Shown here: positions 11,426 through 20,971 of the stretch, one piece after another
Numbering within the stretch: the first letter of the stretch is position 1
Layout of the letters: each line of letters opens with the position of its first letter
Assembly: GCA_028336245.1 (NCBI GenBank)
Contig: JAOKTT010000001.1
Location: forward strand, 1-64,000
Direction of reading: 5' to 3'
Source of the DNA: Polaribacter sp.
GTDB taxonomy: Bacteria; Bacteroidota; Bacteroidia; Flavobacteriales; Flavobacteriaceae
Length of the DNA: 64,000 nt
Position numbers and translations under genes: made by a program
The notes under the pieces: generated by a model
What the model was told of the DNA's origin: nothing
The model's database searches: none
The model's input: only the letters and a program-made list of their open reading frames with translations

Positions 11426-11875
11426 TTATAAAGCTACAGCCACGCCTCCAGCAGCCTCGATAGCCGCTTTTGCTGTTGCCGTAAACTTATGTACAGTTAT
11501 ATTTAATTTAGCCTTTAACTCTCCATTACCTAGAATTTTAACAAGGTCATTCTTCCCTGCTAATCTATGGATAATTAGAGTTTCTAAACTTAATGTATCT
11601 GTTATTTTCCCACTATCCACTAAAGACTGTATTTTGTCTAAATTGATCCCCTGATACTCCTTACGGTTTATATTGGTAAATCCAAATTTAGGTACACGTC
11701 TTTGAAGCGGCATTTGTCCTCCTTCAAATCCAATCTTCTTAGAATAACCAGAACGAGATTTCTGTCCATTGTGGCCTCTTGTAGCGGTACCACCTTTTCC
11801 AGAACCTTCACCCCTTGCAATTCTTTTTCCTTTTTTAATGGAGCCTTCTGCTGGTGTTAAATTATGTAAACTCAT
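11426..11875 (-). CDS. rplO: 50S ribosomal protein L15
   Basis: A 149-aa L15 with the Gly/Arg-rich N-terminal arm (KRIARGEGSGKGGTATRGHN, GQKSRSGYSKKIGFEGGQMP) that threads into 23S rRNA, and a globular C-terminal domain ending AIEAAGGVAVAL. It takes part in late assembly of the large subunit. It lies between rpmD and secY with gaps of about 10 bp. Confidence 0.98.
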   Translation of the reverse strand: MSLHNLTPAEGSIKKGKRIARGEGSGKGGTATRGHNGQKSRSGYSKKIGFEGGQMPLQRRVPKFGFTNINRKEYQGINLDKIQSLVDSGKITDTLSLETLIIHRLAGKNDLVKILGNGELKAKLNITVHKFTATAKAAIEAAGGVAVAL

Positions 11876-11886
11876 TTTTTTATATC

Positions 11887-12069
11887 TTATTTAATTTCTT
11901 CAAAAGAAACTAAGTGTTTAACTGTATTTACCATCCCTACTATTGCTGGAGTTGCCTCATGCTCTACGGTATGATTCATTCTGCGTAAACCTAATGCTTC
12001 TAAAGTTCTCTTTTGACTTTGAAGACGCCCGATTTGACTTTTTACTTGTGTTACTTTGATTCTTGCCAT
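11887..12069 (-). CDS. rpmD: 50S ribosomal protein L30
   Basis: A 60-aa L30 of the short bacterial type. It reads [20 protein letters not shown], then [20 protein letters not shown] and a C-terminal strand, matching the ferredoxin-like L30 fold (KVTQVKSxIG...LGLR motif). It binds 23S and 5S rRNA regions. Gap to rpsE is 11 bp. Confidence 0.97.
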   Translation of the reverse strand: MARIKVTQVKSQIGRLQSQKRTLEALGLRRMNHTVEHEATPAIVGMVNTVKHLVSFEEIK

Positions 12070-12080
12070 CGTTCTTCGAT

Positions 12081-12602
12081 TTAACCGTTAAATACTTTTT
12101 CTATAGAGATTCCTCTTTGCTTCGCAATTGCAGATGCACTACGTAATTGTAATAAAGCATTAAAAGTTGCTTTTACTGCATTGTGAGGATTTGAAGAACC
12201 TTGAGACTTAGATAACACATCATGTATTCCTACAGATTCAAGTACCATACGTACCGCTCCACCAGCAATAACCCCTGTACCAGGAGAAGCAGGCTTGATA
12301 AAGATCTTAGCTCCACCAAACTTTCCTTTTTGCTCATGCGGTAAAGTACCCCCTAAAATAGGAATTCTTACCAAATTCTTTTTAGCATCCTCAATTGCTT
12401 TTGCAATTGCAGAAGCCACATCCTTAGATTTACCTAAACCATGTCCAACAACCCCATTACCATCACCAACTACTACAATTGCAGAGAAACCAAATGCTCT
12501 ACCACCTTTCGTAACTTTAGTAACACGTTGCACTCCTACTAACTTATCTACAAGCTCTAACCCACTTGGTTTTACTCTTTCTACGTTTTTATAACCTTGC
12601 AT
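12081..12602 (-). CDS. rpsE: 30S ribosomal protein S5
   Basis: A 173-aa S5 with the N-terminal double-stranded-RNA-binding-like domain ([40 protein letters not shown]) and the C-terminal domain ([38 protein letters not shown]). It acts at the mRNA entry channel in decoding accuracy. The loop that carries spectinomycin-resistance changes reads as the ordinary form (VTKGGR). Confidence 0.98.
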   Translation of the reverse strand: MQGYKNVERVKPSGLELVDKLVGVQRVTKVTKGGRAFGFSAIVVVGDGNGVVGHGLGKSKDVASAIAKAIEDAKKNLVRIPILGGTLPHEQKGKFGGAKIFIKPASPGTGVIAGGAVRMVLESVGIHDVLSKSQGSSNPHNAVKATFNALLQLRSASAIAKQRGISIEKVFNG

Positions 12603-12608
12603 AATTTC

Positions 12609-12959
12609 TTAAAATTTTAAACCAGATTCTCTTGCAGCTTCTGCTAATACTTTAACTCTACCATGGTATAAATAACCATTTCTATCGAAAGCAACTTTTT
12701 CTAATCCAGCTTTTGTTGCTTTTTCACCAATTGCTTTACCAACTGCCGCAGCCGCTTCTAGTTTAGAAGTTCCTTTTATATCTTTATCTCGTGATGAAAC
12801 TGAAGCTAATGTAACTCCGTTCACATCGTCCACTATTTGAGCGTAAATTTCCTTGTTACTTCTAAAAACCGACAATCTTGGTTTTGTAGCTGTCCCAGAA
12901 ATAATCTTTCTGATTCTACGCTTAATTCTAGCTCTTCTTTGTAGCTTTGATAATGCCAT
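12609..12959 (-). CDS. rplR: 50S ribosomal protein L18
   Basis: A 116-aa L18, a 5S rRNA-binding protein of the central protuberance. Signatures are [38 protein letters not shown] and the C-terminal [20 protein letters not shown]. It lies 6 bp before rpsE in the spc order. Confidence 0.98.
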   Translation of the reverse strand: MALSKLQRRARIKRRIRKIISGTATKPRLSVFRSNKEIYAQIVDDVNGVTLASVSSRDKDIKGTSKLEAAAAVGKAIGEKATKAGLEKVAFDRNGYLYHGRVKVLAEAARESGLKF

Positions 12960-12970
12960 AATGCTATATA

Positions 12971-13516
12971 TTATGCAGATTTACCTGCTTTTCTTCTTAA
13001 TATTTCACCAACAAACTTAACGCCCTTACCTTTATAAGGTTCCGGTGCTCTGAAAGAACGAATCTTTGCAGCTATTTGACCTACTAATTGTTTGTCAAAT
13101 GAAGATAATTTAATGATTGGGTTTTTCCCTTTCTCAGATACTGTTTCGATTTTGACCTCTGGCGCAATTTCTAAAACAATATTATGAGAGAAACCTAAAG
13201 CCAAATCTAATTTTTGTCCTTGATTGGATGCTCTATAACCAACACCAACCAATTCTAAATCTTTCGTCCAACCTTTGCTTACACCTTCAATCATATTATT
13301 GATTAAAGCTCTCATTAAACCATGTTGTGCTTTATGATCTTTACTTTCCGATGTTCTATCAAGAGTGATAATACCATCTTCAATTTTAATTGTAATACCG
13401 TCAGAAATTTTTTGAGTTAATTCACCCAATTTTCCTTTTACGGTTACAATGTTGTTTTCTATGCTAACATCTACACCTTGTGAAATGCTAACGGGATTTT
13501 TTCCTATTCTACTCAT
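12971..13516 (-). CDS. rplF: 50S ribosomal protein L6
   Basis: A 181-aa L6 with two alpha/beta repeats: the first from [20 protein letters not shown], the second holding the conserved [20 protein letters not shown] and [20 protein letters not shown] near the end. It binds 23S rRNA close to the sarcin-ricin loop. It is 11 bp downstream of rpsH. Confidence 0.98.
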   Translation of the reverse strand: MSRIGKNPVSISQGVDVSIENNIVTVKGKLGELTQKISDGITIKIEDGIITLDRTSESKDHKAQHGLMRALINNMIEGVSKGWTKDLELVGVGYRASNQGQKLDLALGFSHNIVLEIAPEVKIETVSEKGKNPIIKLSSFDKQLVGQIAAKIRSFRAPEPYKGKGVKFVGEILRRKAGKSA

Positions 13517-13526
13517 TTCTTAAGAT

Positions 13527-13925
13527 TTAATAAACGTAACATAAAACTTCTCCTCCGACATTCTCAAGACGTGCTTTCTTGTTTGTCATGACACCTTTCG
13601 ATGTAGAAACAATAGCAATTCCAAGTCCGTTCAATACTCTTGGCATCTCTGTAGAGCCAACATATTTACGCAAACCTGGTGTACTGATACGTTGAATTTT
13701 TCTAATCACTGACTCCTTTGTTTCTCTGTCGTACTTTAAAGCGATCTTAATTGCCCCCTGAACCTTATTGTCATTGAACTGATAACTTAAAATAAAACCT
13801 TGATCAAACAAAATCTTAGTCATTTCCTTCTTCAAGTTTGAAGCCGGAATTTCCACTACTCTGTGCCCTGCTGCGATTGCATTTCTAACTCTCGTTAAAA
13901 AATCCGCGATTGGATCTGTATACAT
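13527..13925 (-). CDS. rpsH: 30S ribosomal protein S8
   Basis: A 132-aa S8, a primary 16S rRNA-binding protein of the central domain. It begins [20 protein letters not shown] and ends with the signature [20 protein letters not shown] followed by VLCYVY. In enterobacteria S8 represses the spc operon; here a 161-bp gap with hairpins and a possible promoter lies just before this gene (see 13955-14048). Confidence 0.98.
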   Translation of the reverse strand: MYTDPIADFLTRVRNAIAAGHRVVEIPASNLKKEMTKILFDQGFILSYQFNDNKVQGAIKIALKYDRETKESVIRKIQRISTPGLRKYVGSTEMPRVLNGLGIAIVSTSKGVMTNKKARLENVGGEVLCYVY

Positions 13926-13954
13926 ACTTATTTATATTGCGATTATGGTTTTCA

Positions 13955-13985
13955 AACACCTCTATTTGTGTTACGGATTCTCCGT
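13955..13985 (-). promoter_or_regulatory. Tandem hairpins in the rpsH leader
   Basis: Two short inverted repeats lie 30-60 nt before the rpsH start: AACAC/GTGTT (13955-13959 with 13968-13972) and ACGGA/TCCGT (13973-13977 with 13981-13985, loop TTC). They are in the only large gap inside the spc part of the cluster and could be a ribosomal-protein binding site; this is inference. Confidence 0.35.
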
Positions 13986-14040
13986 GATATTTGAACCTAC
14001 AATCAGTTAAAATTCTTTTACTCAAAAAAAATAGAGCGCG

Positions 14041-14048
14041 CAAATATA
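14041..14048 (-). promoter_or_regulatory. Possible internal promoter before rpsH (-7 element)
   Basis: The plus-strand CAAATATA reads TATATTTG on the minus strand, an exact TAnnTTTG. It lies 116 nt from the rpsH ATG in a 161-bp gap inside an otherwise tightly packed cluster. No TTTG -33 element is seen at the expected distance, which lowers confidence. Confidence 0.45.
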
Positions 14049-14086
14049 CACATTCTATTTTTATTTTTAAGCTTTAATTTAGATTA

Positions 14087-14356
14087 CTACCAACTTGCCT
14101 TTTTGACTCCTGGTATCAATCCTTGATTTGCCATTTCACGAAATGTAACCCGTGATAAACCAAACTGTCTCATATATCCTTTTGGACGACCTGTTAGTTT
14201 ACACCTATTGTGCATTCTAACTGGTGAAGCGTTCTTTGGTAATTTTTGCAATGCTAAATAATCTCCAGCATCTTTCAATGCTTTTCTTTTCTCAGCATAC
14301 TTTGCAACCGTGCTCGCTCTTTTACGTTCGCGAGCTTTCATTGATTCTTTAGCCAT
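14087..14356 (-). CDS. rpsN: 30S ribosomal protein S14 (zinc-free form)
   Basis: The 89-aa length and the motif [20 protein letters not shown] with [18 protein letters not shown] mark S14. The two CxxC pairs of the short zinc-type S14 are absent (only one Cys in the region), so it is the C-minus form. It helps assemble the 30S head. It overlaps nothing, being 3 bp after rplE. Confidence 0.97.
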   Translation of the reverse strand: MAKESMKARERKRASTVAKYAEKRKALKDAGDYLALQKLPKNASPVRMHNRCKLTGRPKGYMRQFGLSRVTFREMANQGLIPGVKKASW

Positions 14357-14359
14357 CTC

Positions 14360-14911
14360 TTAATTTTTTTTGAATGGTAAACCTAATTCTCCTAATAATG
14401 ACTTCGCTTCTTTATCAGTAGCAGCAGACGTTACAAATGTAATATCCATACCATTGATTTTCTTTACTTGGTCAATATTTATTTCTGGGTAAATGATTTG
14501 TTCAGTAATTCCTAAATTGTAATTACCTCTGCCGTCAAATCCATTTGCCTTGATACCGTTAAAGTCTCTTACACGAGGTAAAGAGGCTGTAACTAATCTG
14601 TCTAAAAACTCATACATTTTAACACCTCTTAACGTAACCTTCACACCAATAGGCATTCCTTTACGCAATTTAAAAGATGCAACATCCTTTTTAGACATCG
14701 TAGATATTGCCTTTTGACCTGTAATTTTGGTCAACTCTTCAATAGCATAATCTATTAATTTCTTATCTGCAATCGCAGCACCCACACCTTTAGAAATAAC
14801 TATTTTTTCTAATTTAGGTACTTGCATTACATTCTTATAACTGAATTCCTCCGTAAGAGCTTTGACCACTCTTTCTTTGTATTCTGATTTTAATCTTGGT
14901 ACGTAACTCAT
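14360..14911 (-). CDS. rplE: 50S ribosomal protein L5
   Basis: A 183-aa L5, the 5S rRNA-binding protein that contacts P-site tRNA and S13. Visible are [20 protein letters not shown], the signature [40 protein letters not shown] and [20 protein letters not shown]. Gap to rplX is 8 bp. Confidence 0.98.
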   Translation of the reverse strand: MSYVPRLKSEYKERVVKALTEEFSYKNVMQVPKLEKIVISKGVGAAIADKKLIDYAIEELTKITGQKAISTMSKKDVASFKLRKGMPIGVKVTLRGVKMYEFLDRLVTASLPRVRDFNGIKANGFDGRGNYNLGITEQIIYPEINIDQVKKINGMDITFVTSAATDKEAKSLLGELGLPFKKN

Positions 14912-14919
14912 GATTATTC

Positions 14920-15222
14920 TTATTTTTTAGTTTTTTTAGAGATTCTAGTCTTCGTATCTCCATCAACTTGATAACCTACTCTTACAGCTACACCAGCATC
15001 TACTAACATTACGTTAGAAATGTGAAGTGAAGCTTCTTTCTTTACAATACCACCTTGAGGACTTTGTGCACTTGGCTTGGTATGTTTAGAAACTAAATTC
15101 ACGCCTTCTACCAATACTCTATCCTTGTCTTTAATGATTTGTAAAACTTTCCCTTCAGCTCCCTTGTGGTCACCTGCGATTACTTTTACAGTATCTCCTG
15201 ATTTTATTTTAAACTTCTTCAT
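14920..15222 (-). CDS. rplX: 50S ribosomal protein L24
   Basis: A 100-aa L24 with an N-terminal KOW motif ([25 protein letters not shown], residues of about 5-30) and the conserved [20 protein letters not shown]. It is an assembly initiator of the large subunit near the tunnel exit. It lies between rplN and rplE. Confidence 0.97.
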   Translation of the reverse strand: MKKFKIKSGDTVKVIAGDHKGAEGKVLQIIKDKDRVLVEGVNLVSKHTKPSAQSPQGGIVKKEASLHISNVMLVDAGVAVRVGYQVDGDTKTRISKKTKK

Positions 15223-15234
15223 TTTGTTATAATG

Positions 15235-15603
15235 TTAAAGCACTTCCGGTGCTAATGATACAATTTTCATGAATTGTTTCTCACGAAGTTCACGAGCTAC
15301 AGGACCAAATACACGTGTTCCTCTCATTTCCTCTGTAGGATTTAAAAGCACACAAGCATTGTCATCAAATCTGATATAAGATCCATCCTTACGTCTAACT
15401 TCTTTTTTAGTTCTCACAACAACTGCTCTAGAAACTTGACCTTTCTTTACAGTTCCGTTTGGAGTCGCAGATTTAACAGATACTACAATCTTGTCTCCAA
15501 TACTTGCGTAACGTTTTCTTGTTCCTCCTAAGACTCTGATCACCAAAACCTCTTTGGCTCCAGTATTATCTGCTACTTTTAATCTTGATTCTGTCTGTAA
15601 CAT
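15235..15603 (-). CDS. rplN: 50S ribosomal protein L14
   Basis: A complete 122-aa L14: [60 protein letters not shown] and [20 protein letters not shown]. It lies at the subunit interface and forms bridge B8. One base separates it from rpsQ (15605). Confidence 0.98.
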   Translation of the reverse strand: MLQTESRLKVADNTGAKEVLVIRVLGGTRKRYASIGDKIVVSVKSATPNGTVKKGQVSRAVVVRTKKEVRRKDGSYIRFDDNACVLLNPTEEMRGTRVFGPVARELREKQFMKIVSLAPEVL

Positions 15604-15604
15604 A

Positions 15605-15862
15605 TTATTTAGCTCTTTCTAGGATTTCTACTAATCTCCAACGTTTAGATTTACTCATAGGTCTTGTTTCCATAATCCTAACCGTATCTCCTTCGTTGCA
15701 ATCATTCTTTTCGTCGTGTGCAACGTACTTCTTAGTCTTTAATACGAACTTTCCGTACATCGGGTGCTTTACTCTCTTAGTTTCCGCAACAACAATAGAT
15801 TTTTCCATTTTGCTACTTGAAACTACACCAATTCTCTCTTTTCTAAGATTTCTTTTTTCCAT
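15605..15862 (-). CDS. rpsQ: 30S ribosomal protein S17
   Basis: An 85-aa OB-fold protein binding the 5' domain of 16S rRNA. Signatures are [40 protein letters not shown] and [20 protein letters not shown]. It lies between rpmC and rplN. Confidence 0.98.
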   Translation of the reverse strand: MEKRNLRKERIGVVSSSKMEKSIVVAETKRVKHPMYGKFVLKTKKYVAHDEKNDCNEGDTVRIMETRPMSKSKRWRLVEILERAK

Positions 15863-15882
15863 CTTTAAAACTGACTATAGAA

Positions 15883-16074
15883 TTATTGTAATTCTCTTTT
15901 TGTTAATTCTGTTGCAATTCTTGCTACAGTTCTTCTTAAACTTCTCAACTGCAACGGATTCTCCAAAGGAGTGATCGCATGCGCCATTTTAAGATCGGTA
16001 TAATTCTTTTGCAACGCTCCAAGTTTCTCATTAAGAGCAACTATAGATAATTCTTTTACTTCTGATTGTTTCAT
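15883..16074 (-). CDS. rpmC: 50S ribosomal protein L29
   Basis: A 63-aa helical hairpin. MKQSEVKELSIVALNEKLGA followed by LRSLRRTVARIATELTKREL matches L29, which sits at the tunnel exit next to L23 and helps dock signal recognition particle and trigger factor. Gap to rplP is 11 bp. Confidence 0.97.
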   Translation of the reverse strand: MKQSEVKELSIVALNEKLGALQKNYTDLKMAHAITPLENPLQLRSLRRTVARIATELTKRELQ

Positions 16075-16085
16075 TCTATTTCGAA

Positions 16086-16517
16086 TTAGGCGTTAATATC
16101 AAAGTCTCTTGCAACCACAAACTTCGTTCTTACTGGAAGTTTCTGCGCTGCCAAGCGTAAGGCTTCTTTTGCAACGTTAATTGGTACACCACCAATTTCG
16201 AACAATATTCTACCTGGTTTTATAACTGCAACGAAATGATCCGGTGCTCCTTTACCTTTACCCATACGAACCTCTAAAGGTTTTTTGGTAATTGGCTTAT
16301 CTGGAAATACTTTAATCCATAACTGCCCTTCTCTCTTCATATGACGTGTAGCTGCAATACGAGCTGCTTCAATTTGACGAGAAGTTAGTAAATTCTGATC
16401 TATAGATTTGATTCCGAACATTCCATTAGAAAGTTGATTTCCTCTACCAGAAATACCAGTCATATTTCCTTTCGCCTTCTGTACCTTACGGTATTTTACT
16501 CTTTTTGGCTGTAACAT
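16086..16517 (-). CDS. rplP: 50S ribosomal protein L16
   Basis: A 143-aa L16, important in A-site tRNA accommodation and late large-subunit assembly. Signatures are [40 protein letters not shown], the catalytic-centre loop [20 protein letters not shown] and [14 protein letters not shown]. It lies between rpsC and rpmC. Confidence 0.98.
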   Translation of the reverse strand: MLQPKRVKYRKVQKAKGNMTGISGRGNQLSNGMFGIKSIDQNLLTSRQIEAARIAATRHMKREGQLWIKVFPDKPITKKPLEVRMGKGKGAPDHFVAVIKPGRILFEIGGVPINVAKEALRLAAQKLPVRTKFVVARDFDINA

Positions 16518-16539
16518 TTTTAATTTCTAATTTTAAAAA

Positions 16540-17268
16540 TTATTTTCTTCTACGAGGTTGCGGTCTCTTTCCACGATCAGCACCACCTTTATTTCCGCCA
16601 GCTTGCTTCTTAGACAATCCAACTAAAGGAGATAATTCTCTCTTACCATATACCTCACCTTTCATGATCCATACTTTGATACCTAATCTTCCGTACGTAG
16701 TATGTGCTTCAACTAGTGAATAATCAATATCTGCTCTGAACGTAGAAAGCGGAATTCTTCCTTCTTTAAAATGCTCCGAACGTGCCATCTCTGCTCCATT
16801 TAAACGACCTGAAATCTGAATTTTAATTCCTTCAGCGTTCATTCGCATCGTAGCTTGGATTGCCATTTTGATTGCTCTTTTGTAAGAAATTCTATTTTCA
16901 ATTTGACGTGCAACACTTACTGCAACCAATTTAGAATCCAATTCAGGACGCTTAATCTCAAAAATATTAATCTGTACTTCCTTTCCTGTGATCTTTTTCA
17001 GCTCCTCTTTTAACTTGTCTACTTCTGTTCCACCTTTACCAATAATGATCCCTGGTCTCGCAGTAGTAATTGTTACTGTTACAAGTTTTAAAGTACGCTC
17101 TATAATTACACGAGATACACTTGCCTTAGATAAACGAGCATTTACATACTCTCTAATTTTAAAATCTTCAGCTAATCTATCTCCGTAGTCATTACCACCG
17201 TACCAGTTAGACTCCCAACCTCTGATGATTCCTAAACGATTTCCTATTGGATTTGTTTTTTGTCCCAT
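16540..17268 (-). CDS. rpsC: 30S ribosomal protein S3
   Basis: A 242-aa S3 with the N-terminal [20 protein letters not shown], a KH type II domain (residues of about 40-110, [20 protein letters not shown]) and the C-terminal domain with [28 protein letters not shown]. The tail is Gly/Lys/Arg-rich ([20 protein letters not shown]). It lines the mRNA entry channel with S4 and S5. rplV lies 2 bp upstream. Confidence 0.98.
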   Translation of the reverse strand: MGQKTNPIGNRLGIIRGWESNWYGGNDYGDRLAEDFKIREYVNARLSKASVSRVIIERTLKLVTVTITTARPGIIIGKGGTEVDKLKEELKKITGKEVQINIFEIKRPELDSKLVAVSVARQIENRISYKRAIKMAIQATMRMNAEGIKIQISGRLNGAEMARSEHFKEGRIPLSTFRADIDYSLVEAHTTYGRLGIKVWIMKGEVYGKRELSPLVGLSKKQAGGNKGGADRGKRPQPRRRK

Positions 17269-17270
17269 TT

Positions 17271-17684
17271 CTAGTTTGATTGATTACTTAAGTTCTTAGC
17301 ACCTAACTCTAATGTAACGTGATTAGAACGCTTGCGAATTCTATGAGCACGCCCTTGTGGAGCTGGTCTTAATCTTTTTAACATTCCTGCACTATCTACA
17401 CAGATCGTTTTTACAAACAATCCAGCTTCCTCAATAACTGCATCTCCATTCTTAGCTTGCCAGTTTGCGATTGCAGACAATAACAATTTTTCTAAGTTTA
17501 TAGATGCCTCTTTTGGACTGAATTTTAAAATTTGTAAAGCCTTTTCAACCTCTACTCCTCTTACTTGATCCGCTACTAAACGCATTTTTCTCGGTGACGT
17601 AGGACAGTTAGTAAGCTTTGCGAAAGCACGGTGCTTTCTCGCTTCTTTTAACTGATCCGCCATATTTTTTTTACGAACTCCCAT
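17271..17684 (-). CDS. rplV: 50S ribosomal protein L22
   Basis: A 137-aa L22, whose long beta-hairpin lines the exit tunnel and affects macrolide sensitivity. Signatures are [20 protein letters not shown] and [20 protein letters not shown]. The ORF start [18 protein letters not shown] gives an N-terminal extension; the internal Met8 is an alternative. It lies 6 bp from rpsS. Confidence 0.97.
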   Translation of the reverse strand: MGVRKKNMADQLKEARKHRAFAKLTNCPTSPRKMRLVADQVRGVEVEKALQILKFSPKEASINLEKLLLSAIANWQAKNGDAVIEEAGLFVKTICVDSAGMLKRLRPAPQGRAHRIRKRSNHVTLELGAKNLSNQSN

Positions 17685-17690
17685 TGTCTG

Positions 17691-17969
17691 TTATTTTTTA
17701 CCTTTATTTTTTGCACCTGCATGTCCTCTAAAAGAACGTGTTGGTGAAAATTCGCCTAACTTATGCCCTACCATGTTTTCTGTAACAAATACAGGAACAA
17801 ACTGACGGCCATTGTGCACAGCAATCGTTTGACCAACGAAATCTGGAGTAATCATACTTGCTCTAGACCAAGTTTTAATCACTGTCTTACTACCAGCTTC
17901 TACATTAGCTAACACTTTTTTCTCTAATTTATAGTGAACGAAAGGTCCTTTTTTTAATGATCTTGCCAT
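17691..17969 (-). CDS. rpsS: 30S ribosomal protein S19
   Basis: A 92-aa S19, a head protein that pairs with S13 near the A site. It starts [20 protein letters not shown] and holds the signature [18 protein letters not shown]. Gaps to rplB and rplV are 6 bp each. Confidence 0.98.
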   Translation of the reverse strand: MARSLKKGPFVHYKLEKKVLANVEAGSKTVIKTWSRASMITPDFVGQTIAVHNGRQFVPVFVTENMVGHKLGEFSPTRSFRGHAGAKNKGKK

Positions 17970-17975
17970 AACTTA

Positions 17976-18800
17976 TTATTTCTTTCTACGTTCTAAAATA
18001 TACTTATTACTAGCTTTGGTTTTAGACCTTGTCTTAAATCCTTTTGCAGGAATACCATTTCTAGATCTTGGATGTCCTCCAGAAGCACGTCCTTCACCAC
18101 CACCCATTGGGTGATCAACAGGATTCATTCTAACGGCATTCACTCTTGGTCTTCTACCTAACCATCTTGATCTACCAGCTTTACCAGAAACTAGTAATTG
18201 GTGATCTGAATTCGATACAACTCCAATCGTAGCCAAACAAGTTAACAAGATATATCTTGTCTCTCCCGAAGGCAACTTCACAGTAGCATACTTCCCTTCT
18301 CTTGCCATTAATTGTGCAAAAGAACCTGCCGAACGCGCCATAACAGCACCTTGACCTGGACGTAATTCGATACATGAAATTGTAGTTCCTAAAGGAATTT
18401 CACTTAGAAACATTGCATTCCCTACTTCTGGAGCAATGTTACTACCTGAAACTATTACTTGACCTACTTTTAAACCGTTTTGTGCAATCACATAACGCTT
18501 TTCACCATCAGCATAACTTAATAGCGCAATAAATGCGGTACGATTAGGATCGTATTCTATTGTTTTTACTGTTGCGGGAATACCTTGCTTATCTCTTTTA
18601 AAATCGATAATACGATATTTTTGTTTATGACCTCCACCGATGTTCCGTGTTGTCATTCTACCCTGATTGTTTCGACCTCCAGATCGTTTTTTCGGAGCAA
18701 GTAAACTTTTCTCCGGCTTATCAGTTGTAATGGTGTCGAACCCATTTACAACTCTAAAACGCTGACCTGGTGTTATTGGCTTTAATTTTCTAACTGACAT
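17976..18800 (-). CDS. rplB: 50S ribosomal protein L2
   Basis: A 274-aa L2, one of the core proteins needed for subunit joining and peptidyl-transferase integrity. Visible are the N-terminal [20 protein letters not shown], the RNA-binding [21 protein letters not shown], and near the end the signature [20 protein letters not shown] with the functional His. It lies between rplW and rpsS. Confidence 0.98.
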   Translation of the reverse strand: MSVRKLKPITPGQRFRVVNGFDTITTDKPEKSLLAPKKRSGGRNNQGRMTTRNIGGGHKQKYRIIDFKRDKQGIPATVKTIEYDPNRTAFIALLSYADGEKRYVIAQNGLKVGQVIVSGSNIAPEVGNAMFLSEIPLGTTISCIELRPGQGAVMARSAGSFAQLMAREGKYATVKLPSGETRYILLTCLATIGVVSNSDHQLLVSGKAGRSRWLGRRPRVNAVRMNPVDHPMGGGEGRASGGHPRSRNGIPAKGFKTRSKTKASNKYILERRKK

Positions 18801-18812
18801 GTTTGTCTTTTC

Positions 18813-19103
18813 TTAAAGATTGTTATAAAAATCAATACTTTCTCCCTCTGCTAATTGTATGATCGCTTTTTTGTAGCCACTCTTAATACCTGTTACTAAA
18901 CCTTTTTTAGTAAACTTTGTATTTCTTTTGATTGGATAGTTTAAAGTTTTCACGCTTAAAATAGCGACTCCGTATGCTGCCTCAACAGCACCTTTGATCT
19001 CTAATTTATTAGCTTTCTTAGCGACTACAAATGAATAACGATTATGTAATTCACTATTGTTTGTAGCTTTTTCCGTAATAATAGGTTTTATTAAAATACT
19101 CAT
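18813..19103 (-). CDS. rplW: 50S ribosomal protein L23
   Basis: A 96-aa L23 with MSILIKPIITEKATNNSELH at the start and the rRNA-binding core (EIKGAVEAAYGVAILSVKTL NYP). It forms the tunnel-exit docking site for trigger factor and SRP. Length is at the short bacterial norm. It follows rplD by 9 bp. Confidence 0.97.
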   Translation of the reverse strand: MSILIKPIITEKATNNSELHNRYSFVVAKKANKLEIKGAVEAAYGVAILSVKTLNYPIKRNTKFTKKGLVTGIKSGYKKAIIQLAEGESIDFYNNL

Positions 19104-19112
19104 TTTGATTCC

Positions 19113-19742
19113 CTATTTGCTTAAATTTGTGTTTATATCTTCTAAAGATCCCTCGGTAATTACTAACTTGTTAGTGTTTAAAACACCATAAGTATACAAT
19201 TCTGAAGCTTTAATCACTTTAGCTTTTTTCAAGTTACGCGATGATAAATACACATTTGCATTCTCATTACCTAACACGAACAAAGACTTTTTAGTATCTA
19301 ACTCCAACGCTTTTAAAACGTCTAAGAAGTTTTTAGTTTTTGGAGTTTCAAAACTGAAATCTTCAATTACTATTACATTTTTGTCATTTGCTTGAATACT
19401 CAAAGCTGACTTTCGTGCTAAACGCTTTAAGTTCTTATTCAATTTAAAAGAATAATCTCTTGGTCTTGGTCCGAACATACGTCCACCACCTCTAAAAACA
19501 CCAGACTTGATAGAACCTGCTCTTGCAGTACCAGTTCCTTTTTGTTTTTTTATCTTTCTTGTAGAACCACTAATTTCAGCTCTCTCTTTAGACTTGTGCG
19601 TTCCTTGACGTTGATTTGCCAAGTATTGCTTTACGTCTAAATAAATAGCGTGATCGTTAGGCTCGATACCGAATACATCCTTAGAAAGCTCAACCTTTCT
19701 ACCTGTATCTTTTCCTGTAATATCTAAAACTGCTACTTTCAT
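19113..19742 (-). CDS. rplD: 50S ribosomal protein L4
   Basis: A 209-aa L4 with the tunnel-lining extended loop ([28 protein letters not shown], residues of about 60-88) and a globular domain. In gamma-proteobacteria L4 also represses the S10 operon by binding its leader; the leader at 20360-20585 would be the place to look here (inference). Its start overlaps the rplC stop by one base. Confidence 0.97.
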   Translation of the reverse strand: MKVAVLDITGKDTGRKVELSKDVFGIEPNDHAIYLDVKQYLANQRQGTHKSKERAEISGSTRKIKKQKGTGTARAGSIKSGVFRGGGRMFGPRPRDYSFKLNKNLKRLARKSALSIQANDKNVIVIEDFSFETPKTKNFLDVLKALELDTKKSLFVLGNENANVYLSSRNLKKAKVIKASELYTYGVLNTNKLVITEGSLEDINTNLSK

Positions 19743-20359
19743 TATTTCTGAATAGTTACAAAAGCATTTTTGTGTCCAGGAACTGCTCCTTTAACAACCA
19801 GTAAGTTCTTTTCAGCAACTACCTTTAATACTCTTAAGTTTTGTACTTTCACTTTATCTCCACCCATTCTACCTGCCATGCGCATTCCTTTGAATACTCT
19901 TGCAGGATATGATGCAGCACCAATTGATCCCGGAGCTCTTAAACGGTTATGCTGTCCGTGCGTTGCTTGACCAACACCGGCAAATCCATGACGCTTTACA
20001 ACCCCTTGGAAACCTTTACCTTTAGAAACACCTGATACATCCACAAATTCACCTTCTTCAAAGTGAGCTACAGATATAGAATCTCCTAATTTATACTCTT
20101 CATCAAATCCTTGGAATTCAACAACTTTTTTCTTAGCACTTGAGCCCGCCTTTTTAAAGTGACCATCTAACGCTTTGTTAGAACTCTTTGCCGATTTGTC
20201 ATCGAAACCAAGCTGCAACGCACTATAGCCGTCAACCTCTATGGTTCTGACCTGAGTGACTACACAAGGACCTGCTTCGATAACGGTACACGGAATGTTC
20301 TTCCCGTTTTCGTCAAATAAGCTGGTCATTCCAATCTTTCTTCCTATTAACCCAGACAT
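19742..20359 (-). CDS. rplC: 50S ribosomal protein L3
   Basis: A 205-aa L3, an early assembly protein reaching toward the peptidyl-transferase centre. It begins [20 protein letters not shown] and contains the signature [20 protein letters not shown] and [24 protein letters not shown]. It is the first gene after the 287-bp gap behind rpsJ and probably heads a separate transcript (see promoter at 20591-20620). Confidence 0.98.
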   Translation of the reverse strand: MSGLIGRKIGMTSLFDENGKNIPCTVIEAGPCVVTQVRTIEVDGYSALQLGFDDKSAKSSNKALDGHFKKAGSSAKKKVVEFQGFDEEYKLGDSISVAHFEEGEFVDVSGVSKGKGFQGVVKRHGFAGVGQATHGQHNRLRAPGSIGAASYPARVFKGMRMAGRMGGDKVKVQNLRVLKVVAEKNLLVVKGAVPGHKNAFVTIQK

Positions 20360-20585
20360 TTAGTTAAAATTTTAGACGATAGAGCTTTCTCCAGCGCGTC
20401 TTTATTAATAATTGTGTTTTTGAAACAACTGTTTCTTTAACTTCCTTTGAATTCTGCTCAAAAAAAACAGCGTAAACAAAGTCAACGCTGATTTTGTTTT
20501 TTCCGTTTTTCTTTCGCGAAACGCTCCAGACATGTTGCTATTATTGAATTTTACACTCAAAACAGCCTCACCCTACTCTAATTCG
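20360..20585 (-). promoter_or_regulatory. Long leader of the rplC-rplQ transcript
   Basis: About 225 nt separate the predicted rplC transcription start from its ATG. It contains a hairpin CAGCGT/ACGCTG (20468-20490) that on the minus strand is followed by seven T (complement of 20461-20467), i.e. an attenuator-like terminator. Inside a cluster with gaps of mostly under 20 bp such a leader suggests autoregulation by a ribosomal protein; which one is unknown. Confidence 0.55.
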
Positions 20586-20590
20586 GGTTG

Positions 20591-20620
20591 CAAAAGTATT
20601 GAAAACTTTCGGTTTAACAA
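20591..20620 (-). promoter_or_regulatory. Promoter of rplC operon
   Basis: On the minus strand TTTTG (complement of 20618-20622, -33) is followed after 19 nt by TACTTTTG (complement of 20591-20598, TAnnTTTG -7). The spacing equals that of the rpsL promoter. The -33 element lies in the loop of the rpsJ terminator hairpin. Confidence 0.7.
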
Positions 20621-20636
20621 AATTAAACCGAAAGTT
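20602..20636 (-). terminator. Terminator after rpsJ
   Basis: A perfect 14-bp inverted repeat (AACTTTCGGTTTAA / TTAAACCGAAAGTT, 20604-20617 with 20623-20636, 5-nt loop) lies 10 bp past the rpsJ stop. On the minus strand the stem ends in TT followed by a short T-run, so the U-tract is weak; it may be partial or serve as an mRNA 3' end. Confidence 0.65.
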
Positions 20637-20646
20637 AATAAATTAC

Positions 20647-20952
20647 TTATACTTTGATCTCCACTTCAACTCCACTAGGCAATTCAAGTTTCATTAAAGC
20701 ATCAATAGTTTTCGAAGAAGAACTATAGATATCTAACAATCTTTTGTACGAAGCTAATTGAAATTGCTCTCTAGATTTTTTATTTACGTGTGGTGAACGC
20801 AATACTGTGAAAATCTTTTTATGTGTTGGCAATGGTATTGGTCCGTTTACAACGGCACCAGTACTTTTTACCGTCTTTACAATTTTTTCAGCAGACTTAT
20901 CTACCAAGTTGTAATCGTAAGACTTTAATTTTATTCTAATTTTTTGACTCAT
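20647..20952 (-). CDS. rpsJ: 30S ribosomal protein S10
   Basis: A 101-aa S10 (NusE), a head protein that also joins NusB in antitermination. It reads [20 protein letters not shown], with [30 protein letters not shown] as signature. Here it is the last gene of the str segment (rpsL, rpsG, fusA, rpsJ), 19 bp after fusA. tuf is not between fusA and rpsJ. Confidence 0.98.
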   Translation of the reverse strand: MSQKIRIKLKSYDYNLVDKSAEKIVKTVKSTGAVVNGPIPLPTHKKIFTVLRSPHVNKKSREQFQLASYKRLLDIYSSSSKTIDALMKLELPSGVEVEIKV

Positions 20953-20971
20953 CTTGTAATTATTAAGTAGA

